Origin: Lachnospiraceae bacterium
Lineage (GTDB): Bacteria; Bacillota; Clostridia; Lachnospirales; Lachnospiraceae
DNA length: 32,134 bases
Assembly (NCBI GenBank): GCA_015056795.1
Contig: SVFO01000004.1
Location: forward strand, 131,059-163,192
Direction of reading: 5' to 3'
Part shown: positions 1 to 7,666 of the stretch, one piece after another
Layout of the letters: each line of letters opens with the position of its first letter
How positions within the stretch are numbered: position 1 is the first letter of the stretch
Notes under the pieces: generated by a model
Told to the model about the DNA's origin: nothing
What the model saw: the letters and a program-made list of their open reading frames with translations, nothing else
Databases searched by the model: none
Position numbers and translations under genes: made by a program

Positions 1-38
1 GCAGAATCCCTGCAGAAGGCTCTCATTGTTGTACTTAG

Positions 39-77
39 GAAAGCAAGCTTTCAACGGCCCAGCTTTCGTGAATTTGC
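39..77. repeat. 39-bp direct repeat, copy 1
   Basis: It begins GAAAGCAAGCTTTC, itself a 6-bp inverted repeat, and ends CGTGAATTTGC. It is identical over 39 bases to the copy at 176-214, with a period of 137 bases. The two copies frame a cluster of small hairpins. Confidence 0.85.
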
Positions 78-96
78 CACCACGCAAAGCCCATTC

Positions 97-128
97 GCAA
101 AATCGCTGCTTCGCAGCTTTCCTTTTGC
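97..128 (-). repeat. Small nested hairpin module downstream of tal
   Basis: GCAAAA (97-102) can pair with TTTTGC (123-128), enclosing GCTGC-TTC-GCAGC (105-117). Read as minus-strand RNA, the inner loop is GAA. The 12-mer ATTCGCAAAATC at 93-104 recurs at 9723-9734, at the edge of a similarly built module downstream of groEL, which suggests a dispersed repeat family. Confidence 0.5.
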
Positions 129-175
129 TCATGAATTTTGCTGCGCAAAATAAATTCTCGAAATCTTGGCCTTAT

Positions 176-214
176 GAAAGCAAGCTTTCAACGGCCCAGC
201 TTTCGTGAATTTGC
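176..214. repeat. 39-bp direct repeat, copy 2
   Basis: This is an exact second copy of 39-77. It lies 10 bases beyond the transaldolase stop codon, so it would be in the 3' untranslated part of the tal transcript. Confidence 0.85.
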
Positions 215-224
215 TTTGCTTAGT

Positions 225-878
225 TTATTCACCAAATACTGCCTTGTAGTCAGCCTGGAACTTCAGAATACCAGCATCGGTCAGAGGATGCTTGGTCATC
301 TGCTCAATTACGGAGTAAGGAACGGTAGCGATGTCAGCGCCAGCCAGTGCACAGTCGGTAACATGGATGGGGTTACGAACGCTTGCTGCGATGATCTCGG
401 TATCGATGCCTGCTACTGCGAAGATGTCAGCGATCTCGCGGATCAGGTCAACGCCTCTGGTGCTGATGTCATCCAGACGGCCAAGGAAAGGAGATACATA
501 GGTAGCGCCTGCTCTTGCAGCCAGAAGAGCCTGGTTTGCAGAGAAGATCAGGGTAACGTTAGTCTTGATGCCTTCTGCGGTCAGAGCCTTACAAGCCTTT
601 AAGCCTTCAACGGTCATAGGAATCTTAACAACCATGTTGGGATGGATAGCTGCGATCTCGCGGCCTTCCTTGATCATGCCTTCAGCATCAACGGTGGTAG
701 CCTTAACCTCGCCGCTGATAGGTCCATCAACGATGGAAGCGATCTCCTTGATAACCTCAACGAAATCTCTGCCCTCCTTAGCGATCAGGGAAGGGTTCGT
801 GGTTACGCCACAGATTACGCCCATGTCATTAGCCTTCTTGATGTCTTCTACCTTCGCGGTATCAACGAAAAATTTCAT
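225..878 (-). CDS. tal: Transaldolase (small TalC/FSA-type family)
   Basis: The 217-residue protein matches the full length of the small decameric transaldolase/fructose-6-phosphate aldolase family. These cytosolic enzymes move a dihydroxyacetone unit between sugar phosphates in the non-oxidative pentose phosphate pathway. The N-terminal FFVDTA and GVTTNPS strands are typical, and the Schiff-base lysine is K85 in VVKIPMT. Position 131, in YVSPFLGR, is Phe. The E. coli fructose-6-phosphate aldolase has Tyr there, and Phe is the transaldolase-type residue, so transaldolase is the better call. The start is supported by AAGGAG eight bases upstream. A sigma-A promoter at 952-980 gives it its own transcription after rseP. 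Confidence 0.92.
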   Translation of the reverse strand: MKFFVDTAKVEDIKKANDMGVICGVTTNPSLIAKEGRDFVEVIKEIASIVDGPISGEVKATTVDAEGMIKEGREIAAIHPNMVVKIPMTVEGLKACKALTAEGIKTNVTLIFSANQALLAARAGATYVSPFLGRLDDISTRGVDLIREIADIFAVAGIDTEIIAASVRNPIHVTDCALAGADIATVPYSVIEQMTKHPLTDAGILKFQADYKAVFGE

Positions 879-951
879 GTTGGTTTCTCCTTTTTTCTTT
901 GTATTTTTTTGAACGTCCGGTTAGCTTTCTCCGAAACGTATCACTTCTTTC

Positions 952-980
952 AGTATAGGACTCCAGTCCCAAAAAATCAA
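952..980 (-). promoter_or_regulatory. Sigma-A-type promoter of tal
   Basis: On the minus strand, TTGATT (975-980) and TATACT (952-957) are 17 bases apart, which is close to consensus. The spacer contains the inverted repeat GGACT-GG-AGTCC (958-969), a possible operator. The start codon of tal is about 75 bases downstream. Confidence 0.7.
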
Positions 981-1035
981 GCAAAATTATTGACGCATCC
1001 ACTATCTCGTGCTCATCGCCCCGTTTTCGACCGTA

Positions 1036-2100
1036 TCAACCGACAATGTTCACGATGTCATTAAACAGTACGACTACCATCAACACCATAAAGAACACAA
1101 GTCCAACAAAATGCACCAGCCCTTCCTTTTCTGGCGGAACTGGCTTTCCGCGGAATACCTCCACGATCAGAAATACCAATCTTCCGCCGTCCAATGCAGG
1201 GAAGGGAAGAATATTCATGATACCAAGGCTGACGGAGATCAACATGGTCAGGTTCAACATGTTAACCAGCACGTCGCGCCAGTCTTCCTTCGTCTCCTCG
1301 TAGATCTCTCCCACCATGTGCGCCATGCCGACGGGACCAGCCACGTCCTTGCGTCCCAGCTTTCCCGTCACAAGCATCAAAAGGCTCTTGTAGGTATTCT
1401 TCACGCCTGCGCGAACCTCATACCAACCATATTGTAAGGAATTCAGTCCCTTAATTTCCACAAGGTGATTGCTCTGTAATCCGAAGTAATACGCGCCATC
1501 CTCTTCATCATACTTGGGCGTCAAAACGGATTCATACTTCTCCCCGTTTCTGACATAGGTTACAGTTACGGGCTGTCCCTTGCTCATCTGAACAAAGGTA
1601 TAAATCTCGCTGAAGAGGTATACCTTCTCCCCATTTAGCTTAATAATCTTGTCATCCTGCTGGAGGCCTGCCTCCTCGGCCGCGCTCCCCTCAACCACCT
1701 TACTTACCACCGTATCATGTACCTGAATCATGGGAACCATGATCACAGCCACAAGAATCGCCAGAATCAGGTTAAAGAATGGGCCTGCTGCCACCGTTGC
1801 AATCCTAGACCAGACATTGGCATTTGGAAAGGCTCCAGGAGAATCCTTGGCGTCCCCCTCCTTCTCATTCAGTCCATCCTCGCCCTCAAACAGGCAGGCA
1901 CCGCCGATGGGCAGCAGTCGAATCGAGTAAATCGTATCCTTCTTTCCCCAGGAAATCAGCTTTGGCCCCATGCCGATCATGAATTCCACAACATGGATGC
2001 CATTCATTCTCGCGATCAGGAAATGACCAAATTCATGAGAAATGACAACGACGCCAAACACGATGATAAACAATAATATCGTCATTACATAATGCATCAT
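1036..2100 (-). CDS. rseP: Site-2 intramembrane zinc metalloprotease (RIP protease)
   Basis: The 354-residue integral membrane protein belongs to the S2P/RseP/RasP family, which cuts transmembrane anti-sigma factors and leftover signal peptides inside the membrane. The zinc motif HEFGH is at residues 22-26 in the first membrane helix. A PDZ domain follows at roughly 120-190 (GSAAEEAGLQQDD). The third metal ligand is in PALDGG, with the Asp at about 304, and a long hydrophobic tail ends the protein. It is the last gene of the dxr cluster, 39 bases after dxr. In many Firmicutes ispG or polC comes next, but here a separately promoted transaldolase does. The Bacillus name would be rasP. Confidence 0.93.
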   Translation of the reverse strand: MMHYVMTILLFIIVFGVVVISHEFGHFLIARMNGIHVVEFMIGMGPKLISWGKKDTIYSIRLLPIGGACLFEGEDGLNEKEGDAKDSPGAFPNANVWSRIATVAAGPFFNLILAILVAVIMVPMIQVHDTVVSKVVEGSAAEEAGLQQDDKIIKLNGEKVYLFSEIYTFVQMSKGQPVTVTYVRNGEKYESVLTPKYDEEDGAYYFGLQSNHLVEIKGLNSLQYGWYEVRAGVKNTYKSLLMLVTGKLGRKDVAGPVGMAHMVGEIYEETKEDWRDVLVNMLNLTMLISVSLGIMNILPFPALDGGRLVFLIVEVFRGKPVPPEKEGLVHFVGLVFFMVLMVVVLFNDIVNIVG

Positions 2101-2139
2101 AGTAACAATCGTGACTCCTTATTTCCTTAATTTCGAAAA

Positions 2140-3288
2140 TTAAAATCCTTTGGAAGCAATCCAGTCATAGGCAAACTGCTCTGCCTCCAAAATCTCCTGT
2201 ACGTTCGGTGCCTTGATGACCTTGTGAGCCTCCATGGCCCCGCGAATCAGCTCAGGAATCTGAAGATAACCGATCTTCTTTGCAAGGAACAGTGCCACTG
2301 CCCTCTCATTAGCAGCATTGAAGACCGTCGGAAGACTTCCGCCAGCCCTTGCTGCCTGATAGGCAAGTGCTAATCCTTCGAAATTCTCAGGATCTGGCTT
2401 TTCAAACGTAATGGAGCCAAGTGCAAAGAAGTCCACGCGCTTTCCAGCCATGGGACGACGATCAGGATAAAACAGGGCATATTGGATCGGCAGCTTCATG
2501 TCAGGCGTACCGAGCTGCGCCATGATGGCACCATCCACGTACTGCACCATGGAATGAATGATGCTCTGCGGATGTACGATGACCTGAATCTGATCCAAAT
2601 CCGCGTCAAAGAGCCATTTTGCCTCCATGACCTCCAAGCCCTTATTGACCATTGTAGACGAATCAATGGTAATCTTATGCCCCATGTTCCAGTTGGGATG
2701 CTTTAAGGCATCCTCTACCTGAATATTCGCCATTTTTTCACGCGTCCAGCCGCGGAAGGGGCCGCCAGATGCCGTAAGCAAGATCTTTTCCATGCGCCGC
2801 TTCGGTTCTCCATGCAGAGATTGGAAAATGGCACTGTGCTCACTATCCACGGGTAAAATCTGTACGCCCTTTTCCTTCGCCAGCGGCATAATAATGTGAC
2901 CCGCCGTCACCAGAGTTTCCTTATTTGCCAAAGCAATGTCCTTACCCGCCTCAATGGCAGCGATGGTAGGACGAATGCCAATCATGCCGACCACGGCAGT
3001 CAGTACGACGTCAGAGGAAGGATCAGCGGCAATCTCCAAAAGTCCCTCCATGCCAGAAAGCACTGCGACTTCTAAATCTGCCACCCTTTGCTTTAATTCC
3101 TTCGCTGCTTCCTCGGTCCACATGCAGGCAAACTTTGGATGAAACTCACGAATCTGCTCCTCCATCTTTGCAACGCTTGTGCCTGCAGCCAGCGCCGTCA
3201 CGCAAAGCTCTTCCGAATTCGCCCTCACAACCTCGAGCGTCTGTGTTCCGATCGAACCCGTCGAGCCCAAAACTGCTATTCTTTTCAT
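2140..3288 (-). CDS. dxr: 1-deoxy-D-xylulose 5-phosphate reductoisomerase
   Basis: The 382-residue cytosolic enzyme makes 2-C-methyl-D-erythritol 4-phosphate from 1-deoxyxylulose 5-phosphate with NADPH, the committed step of the MEP isoprenoid route. Residues 8-14 (GSTGSIG) form the NADPH loop. The metal and substrate segments PVDSEHSAIFQ, TASGGPFR and IDSSTMVNKGLE are intact. The length is usual for the family. It lies between cdsA and rseP, so isoprenoid supply sits beside uppS, which uses isoprenoids for the undecaprenyl carrier. A 177-base gap with a long hairpin separates it from cdsA. Confidence 0.95.
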   Translation of the reverse strand: MKRIAVLGSTGSIGTQTLEVVRANSEELCVTALAAGTSVAKMEEQIREFHPKFACMWTEEAAKELKQRVADLEVAVLSGMEGLLEIAADPSSDVVLTAVVGMIGIRPTIAAIEAGKDIALANKETLVTAGHIIMPLAKEKGVQILPVDSEHSAIFQSLHGEPKRRMEKILLTASGGPFRGWTREKMANIQVEDALKHPNWNMGHKITIDSSTMVNKGLEVMEAKWLFDADLDQIQVIVHPQSIIHSMVQYVDGAIMAQLGTPDMKLPIQYALFYPDRRPMAGKRVDFFALGSITFEKPDPENFEGLALAYQAARAGGSLPTVFNAANERAVALFLAKKIGYLQIPELIRGAMEAHKVIKAPNVQEILEAEQFAYDWIASKGF

Positions 3289-3388
3289 GTTCTATTTCCT
3301 CCAATCACAGCCCCAGTTGACTGCATCCGCTCGACTCCGCCAACTTTTATGCTGCGATTTCTTTCCTGTTCTATTCCTGTCACACATC

Positions 3389-3461
3389 CTCGAGGGGAAG
3401 GTTGGGAAAGACTTTCTCGGTCGAATGGTTACGAGAAAGCCTTTCCCAAACTCACCCCGAG
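3389..3461 (-). repeat. Long hairpin between cdsA and dxr
   Basis: Two arms of about 30 bases face each other around a 12-base loop. The inner part, TTGGGAAAG-(A/G)-CTTTCTCG, pairs almost perfectly and the outer CTCG/CGAG closes the stem. It begins four bases after the cdsA stop codon. On the transcribed strand no T-tract follows the second arm, so it does not look like a simple terminator. It could protect the 3' end of upstream message, mark a processing site or be a repeat element. Confidence 0.7.
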
Positions 3462-3465
3462 TTTT

Positions 3466-4296
3466 TTACAGTAAAAATGCAGCCATAAAGTAGACGAGCG
3501 GTGCTGTCACGATCATGCTGTCAAAACGATCCATGATTCCGCCATGTCCCGGGATCAGATTTCCATAGTCCTTCACATTATGATTTCTCTTAATTGCGGA
3601 TGCCGCAAGGTCTCCCACCATGCTGCAAATGGCACCGATACCGCAGATCACGGCAAGAATGGGAGCCACGCTCCTGTCGGGGAAGCTTGCATCCACAAAG
3701 AAATGTCCATACAAAAAGGCAATGATCATCGTTCCCACAACGCCGCCAATACACCCCTCCAAGGATTTCTTGGGACTTAATACCGGGAAAATCTTTTTCT
3801 TTCCAATGAGCACGCCAACAACATACGCGCAGGTATCACATCCCCATGCGCTAATTAAAATCAACCAAACCAGGTAGATGCCCTGCTCCAGCTCCCTTGT
3901 CAGGAACGTAAAGGCAAGCATCACGGGCGCATACAAAAAGGCAAAGAACGCCGCTGCCACCTGGGATGCCTGATATTTCGGGAACTTTAAGACATAGAAC
4001 AGCAATTCTCCTAAGAACACTGCCATAATGACCGCTAACAAAAGCTCTTTGTTGAAGCCCTGCGTGGCAATTAAATAACAAACGACATAATAGGCCGTGA
4101 CTCCGATCAGTGCCACAACCTCTAATGCGCTAAAGCTTTTTCCTTCCCCTGCCGCTCCCATCACCTTCGTCAGCTCCCTGTAGGCGGTGAGGGAGATCAA
4201 ATATAAAACTGCCGCCAATGGAATATTGCCAAAGGCCATTGTGGTAATGGCGATGGCCAATAGTACAATGCCGCTAATTAACCGCTTCCAAAACAT
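3466..4296 (-). CDS. cdsA: Phosphatidate cytidylyltransferase (CDP-diglyceride synthase)
   Basis: The 276-residue polytopic membrane enzyme converts phosphatidic acid and CTP to CDP-diacylglycerol, the branch point of phospholipid synthesis. The family signature is complete near the C terminus: SAIKR, then KDYGNLIPGHGG and DRFD. LSPKKSLEG, another conserved segment, precedes it. The N-terminal part is a series of hydrophobic helices. It begins 44 bases after uppS in the usual uppS-cdsA order and ends just before the long hairpin at 3389-3461. Confidence 0.94.
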   Translation of the reverse strand: MFWKRLISGIVLLAIAITTMAFGNIPLAAVLYLISLTAYRELTKVMGAAGEGKSFSALEVVALIGVTAYYVVCYLIATQGFNKELLLAVIMAVFLGELLFYVLKFPKYQASQVAAAFFAFLYAPVMLAFTFLTRELEQGIYLVWLILISAWGCDTCAYVVGVLIGKKKIFPVLSPKKSLEGCIGGVVGTMIIAFLYGHFFVDASFPDRSVAPILAVICGIGAICSMVGDLAASAIKRNHNVKDYGNLIPGHGGIMDRFDSMIVTAPLVYFMAAFLL

Positions 4297-4340
4297 AGTT
4301 TTCCTCCGCTTCCGGTCAGTCTTTTCTTTCGTAAATATTT

Positions 4341-5057
4341 TTACTGCTTCAAACCGCCGTACTTACGGTCTCTCTTATTATATGCCTCTATAGCCTTGAT
4401 CAATTCTTCTTTCGAGAAATCAGGCCATGCCACGGGCGTAAAATAAAACTCCGTATAGGCAAGCTGCCAGAGCAGGAAATTCGAGATTCTCTGCTCATTA
4501 CAGGTACGAATCAAAAGGTCTGGATCAGGAAGACCCGCCGTGTCCAAGCAATCGTTCAAAGCCGCTTCCGTGAGTCCTTCTTTGGTAAGCTCGCCAGATT
4601 CCATTTTCGTCATGGCCTTCTTCATGGCACGCAGGATTTCATCCCGTCCGCCATAATTGATTGCCACCTGAAAATGCAGACCGTCATTGTTTTTCGTGGC
4701 TTCCTCTAGCTCCGCAATACGCTCCTGCAGGTCTGGATCCAGCTTCGTCTTATCGCCAATGATTCGCACGCACATACGATTCTTTGCCGCCGTCGTCAGA
4801 CAGGTCTTCATGTAATTCCGAAGCAGCTTCATCAGAGCATCCACCTCGTCCTTCGGGCGGTTCCAGTTTTCCGTGGAGAACGCATACACCGTTAAATACT
4901 GAATGCCCATGCGGTAAGCTTCCTCGCAAATGACCTCCACGGTCTTTGCGCCCTGTACGTGACCATAATTTCTGGGCATGCCCTTGGCCTTCGCCCATCT
5001 TCCATTGCCATCTAAGATGATGGCGACGTGCTGCGGTATTTTCAAACTCTCGTCCAT
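4341..5057 (-). CDS. uppS: Isoprenyl transferase (undecaprenyl diphosphate synthase)
   Basis: The 238-residue cis-prenyltransferase condenses isopentenyl diphosphate onto farnesyl diphosphate to give the C55 carrier for peptidoglycan and surface polysaccharides. The catalytic Asp is in ILDGNGRWA (Asp16), followed by FSTENWNRP. The C-terminal RISNFLLWQ and TEFYF segments are typical. It lies between frr and cdsA. Its product is the carrier on which the polysaccharide locus in the right half of the window would assemble repeat units, but the two loci are not visibly co-regulated. Confidence 0.95.
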   Translation of the reverse strand: MDESLKIPQHVAIILDGNGRWAKAKGMPRNYGHVQGAKTVEVICEEAYRMGIQYLTVYAFSTENWNRPKDEVDALMKLLRNYMKTCLTTAAKNRMCVRIIGDKTKLDPDLQERIAELEEATKNNDGLHFQVAINYGGRDEILRAMKKAMTKMESGELTKEGLTEAALNDCLDTAGLPDPDLLIRTCNEQRISNFLLWQLAYTEFYFTPVAWPDFSKEELIKAIEAYNKRDRKYGGLKQ

Positions 5058-5147
5058 GCTGCGATCCTCTTCCTTATTTCCGATAATTATTTGACGGTTG
5101 CCCTGTCACATATCCTCTGAATGCTTCGGGCAGAATTAACAAAGTTA

Positions 5148-5180
5148 GGGGCGGTCTTCGGCTCACGCCTCCTCCGCCCC
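5148..5180 (-). repeat. GC-rich hairpin between frr and uppS
   Basis: GGGGCGG (5148-5154) pairs with CCGCCCC (5174-5180). It lies in the 149-base gap after frr. On the minus strand it is followed by TAACTTTG with no real T-tract, so it is at best an attenuator or processing hairpin. The 16-mer at 5102-5117 recurs with one change at 3376-3391, beside the other intra-operon hairpin. Confidence 0.5.
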
Positions 5181-5206
5181 CCAATATGCATGCCTTTTGT
5201 CCGTCC

Positions 5207-5758
5207 TTATACGGTCATGATTTCCTTATTCTTGATCTCGGTTACACCATCAATTTCCTTGATGTACTTGTCAGTCAGCTTCTGAAGCTCATCACCAAGC
5301 TGCTTGATTTCGTCCTCGGAAATGTCTTCCTTAGCAAGCTTCTTGAATGCTTCATTTCCATCACGACGGATGTTGCGTACTGCAACCTTTGCATCCTCTG
5401 CCTTCTTGCGGATCTCCTTTGCAAGATCCTTTCTGCGCTCCTCCGTAAGCTCAGGGAATACCAAACGAATTACGCTGCCGTCGTTGGAAGGATTGATGCC
5501 GATGTCAGAGGTCAGGATTGCCTTCTCCACTGCCTTCAGCATGGACTTGTCCCAAGGAGCAATCTGAATGATGCGTGCTTCGGGAACGGTAACGTTACCC
5601 ACCTGCTGAATGGGGGTCGGTGCTCCGTAATAATCTACGCGAAGCTTATCCAAAATGTGGGGGTTGGCACGACCTGCGCGAATGCCTGCAAAATCTGCCT
5701 CCAAAAACTCAATTGCCTTCTTCATCTTATTCTCATACTGCTCTAGTCTTGCATCCAT
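5207..5758 (-). CDS. frr: Ribosome recycling factor
   Basis: The 183-residue protein has the standard length. With EF-G it splits post-termination ribosomes in the cytosol. Conserved family segments are visible: GRANPHILDKL, the GAPTPI turn, NDGSVIRL and the C-terminal helix. The start has AGAGGAG upstream. It follows pyrH by 93 bases, as in most bacteria. Confidence 0.96.
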   Translation of the reverse strand: MDARLEQYENKMKKAIEFLEADFAGIRAGRANPHILDKLRVDYYGAPTPIQQVGNVTVPEARIIQIAPWDKSMLKAVEKAILTSDIGINPSNDGSVIRLVFPELTEERRKDLAKEIRKKAEDAKVAVRNIRRDGNEAFKKLAKEDISEDEIKQLGDELQKLTDKYIKEIDGVTEIKNKEIMTV

Positions 5759-5851
5759 GACAATGCTCCTCTCTTTCCGCCAAACATGGCAAGTAATATT
5801 TTAATTGAAATCGTTTTTCATTCGATGCATTTCTTGTTTGATTGTCGCTTT

Positions 5852-6544
5852 TTATACCGTAACCTTGGTTCCGTTGAACTTTCCAGTCATGGCATTGACG
5901 ATGCTGTTCTCCTCATTCAGGTCGAATACCCACATTGGCATCTTATTATCCCTTGCAAGGATGGATGCCGTCATGTCAACCACCTGAAGGTTCTGCGCGA
6001 TCACGTCGTCAATGGAGATCTCGGAATACTTCACGGCATTGGGATTCTTCTTCGGATCATCGCTGTAGACACCGTCGATGGACTTTGCCAAAAGAATGAC
6101 GTCTGCCTCCATCTCAACTGCGCGAAGTACAACGCCCGTATCCGTGGAGAAATAAGGATGTCCCGTACCGCCTGCGAAGAAAACAACCATGTTCTTTTCA
6201 AAGTACTTGTTTGCCCGATCCTTGGAAAACAGCTTTGTGAAGGAACCACATTCAAAGGGCGTCAACACGTTCGTCATGAGTCCTACGCTGCGGAAGATTT
6301 CCGATACGTAGATGCAGTTCATGATGGTTGCCAGCATGCCAATTTGATCTGCCTTTGTCCTGTCAATGTTTTCGCTGGTTCTGCCTCTCCAGAAGTTACC
6401 GCCGCCAGTTACGATGCCGACCTGAATGCCCTGATCTACAATGCTTTTTACCTGCAGCGCAACCTTTCTTACGGTTTCCTCGTCAAATCCCGTCTTTTTT
6501 TCTCCTGCCAGCGCTTCTCCGCTGAGTTTTAATAAGATACGCAT
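5852..6544 (-). CDS. pyrH: UMP kinase
   Basis: The 230-residue amino-acid-kinase-fold enzyme phosphorylates UMP to UDP. The N-terminal LLKLSGEAL phosphate-binding stretch, VTGGGNFWRG, and FFAGGTGHPYFSTDT are characteristic of bacterial hexameric UMP kinases. AAGGAGG lies just upstream of the ATG. The usual upstream neighbours rpsB and tsf are absent. A bactofilin-like gene stands 34 bases upstream instead, so pyrH is probably read from the promoter near 8780. Confidence 0.96.
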   Translation of the reverse strand: MRILLKLSGEALAGEKKTGFDEETVRKVALQVKSIVDQGIQVGIVTGGGNFWRGRTSENIDRTKADQIGMLATIMNCIYVSEIFRSVGLMTNVLTPFECGSFTKLFSKDRANKYFEKNMVVFFAGGTGHPYFSTDTGVVLRAVEMEADVILLAKSIDGVYSDDPKKNPNAVKYSEISIDDVIAQNLQVVDMTASILARDNKMPMWVFDLNEENSIVNAMTGKFNGTKVTV

Positions 6545-6578
6545 GCCATCCTCCTTATCCTACGGAATATTTTGTATT

Positions 6579-7622
6579 CTATGCTTCCTGTTCCTCAAAG
6601 AACCTCGCGGCGCTCTGCTCAGCATAGCAAAGCACGCACATGCCCTCAATTCTCGCGCCATTATTGATCTGAATGGACTTCGCCTTGATGTTGCCAAGTA
6701 CCACTGCCGTCTCCGCAATCATGACAGGCCCCTTGACGTCGATCGTTCCCTTGACGGCACCTGCGATCACTGCCTCGGTTGCCTCAACGTTTCCAACCAC
6801 AACGGTACCAACGCCAATCTTAACGCCGCCGTCGCTGATCAGGTCGCCATTCACCTTAGCGGAATCTGCCAAGATCTCTGCGCCCTTGGAATTTCCTGCA
6901 ATTCTGCCAGTGACGTTCAATCTTCCCTTCACCTGCACGTTGCCAAAAACTTCGCCAAAAATATCTGCTGAGCCATTAGAAAGAATGTCGCCCTTTACGC
7001 GCATGCCAGCCGTGATCACGGCTGTCTCATCCATCTCCTCCATGCTCTTTAGATCCAATACCCAACTCTTATCAATTGCTTTCAAACCCATGTCTACGGG
7101 CTGCTCCTGTCCACTCACCGCTCTGTCTCCTTCCGACTTCCGAACCACTGTTTCTTCCTGACTCCAGATGCTATCCTTCTTCTTAGGAACGACTGGCTCC
7201 TCAACAAAAATCTGCAGCTTCTCTTCCTTTACGGTCTCCATCGGTGCCTCTGGTGCCTTACTTGCCATCGGCATTTCAGGCTGTGCTTCTTTTTCTTCCA
7301 TTGCCACAACGATTGGCTCCGATGCCTTAGGTGCTTCTTCGGGCACGTCCTTTTCAAGCTTTGCAAAGGTTTCTGCCACGGACTCTACGGGTGCCGTTTG
7401 AACGACAGGCTCCACTGCCTGCTGCTGCGCTTGCTCCGCTGCCCTCGCAACCTGCTGTTCCTGAATCTCATCAATATTTTGCAGCATCGACTCCAGCTCT
7501 TCTAACTGCTGTAGGGTCTCGTTTTCCTCTTCGGAAACCTTCTGCGCGTCCTTTTCTCCATCTGGCAACAATTCATTTACTGCCTGATTCAGATCCTCCT
7601 TCAGATCAGAGAAAAAACCCAT
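6579..7622 (-). CDS. Bactofilin-like polymer-forming cytoskeletal protein with long acidic N-terminal region
   Basis: The protein has about 347 residues in two parts. The first 190 or so are acidic and low in complexity, rich in Glu, Gln, Ala, Val and Pro, with a probable coiled-coil stretch near 30-70. The last 150 form a right-handed beta-helix of the bactofilin/DUF583 type, with short repeats such as VKGDILSNG, VFGNVQVKG, VNGDLISDG and VVGNVEATE. Bactofilins polymerise without nucleotide and often position cell-wall enzymes. The adjacent upstream gene is a wall-type deacetylase, which fits that role. The ATG at 7622 is preferred over 7628 because GGGAGG is correctly spaced for it. The exact function is inferred. 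Confidence 0.75.
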   Translation of the reverse strand: MGFFSDLKEDLNQAVNELLPDGEKDAQKVSEEENETLQQLEELESMLQNIDEIQEQQVARAAEQAQQQAVEPVVQTAPVESVAETFAKLEKDVPEEAPKASEPIVVAMEEKEAQPEMPMASKAPEAPMETVKEEKLQIFVEEPVVPKKKDSIWSQEETVVRKSEGDRAVSGQEQPVDMGLKAIDKSWVLDLKSMEEMDETAVITAGMRVKGDILSNGSADIFGEVFGNVQVKGRLNVTGRIAGNSKGAEILADSAKVNGDLISDGGVKIGVGTVVVGNVEATEAVIAGAVKGTIDVKGPVMIAETAVVLGNIKAKSIQINNGARIEGMCVLCYAEQSAARFFEEQEA

Positions 7623-7666
7623 GTCCATTACCTCCCGTCATTTATGCCTTACTACTTTGCTTGCCC

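Larger units (their letters stand above)
1..224. other. Repeat- and hairpin-rich 3' flank of the transaldolase gene
   Basis: No gene is supported here. The stretch lies downstream of the minus-strand transaldolase gene. It holds two copies of a 39-bp direct repeat (39-77 and 176-214) and several small inverted repeats between them. One is GCTGC-TTC-GCAGC at 105-117, enclosed by GCAAAA (97-102) and TTTTGC (123-128). Another is TTTTGC-TGC-GCAAAA at 136-150. Short frames in the region have no ribosome site or family resemblance and are best read as chance. No classical hairpin plus T-tract terminator for tal is obvious, so these hairpins may serve as its 3' end. Confidence 0.6.

Noticed and set aside
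5786..6532. A 248-codon plus-strand frame antisense to pyrH
   Set aside because: It has low-complexity Cys/His-rich translation typical of an antisense shadow, and no ribosome site.
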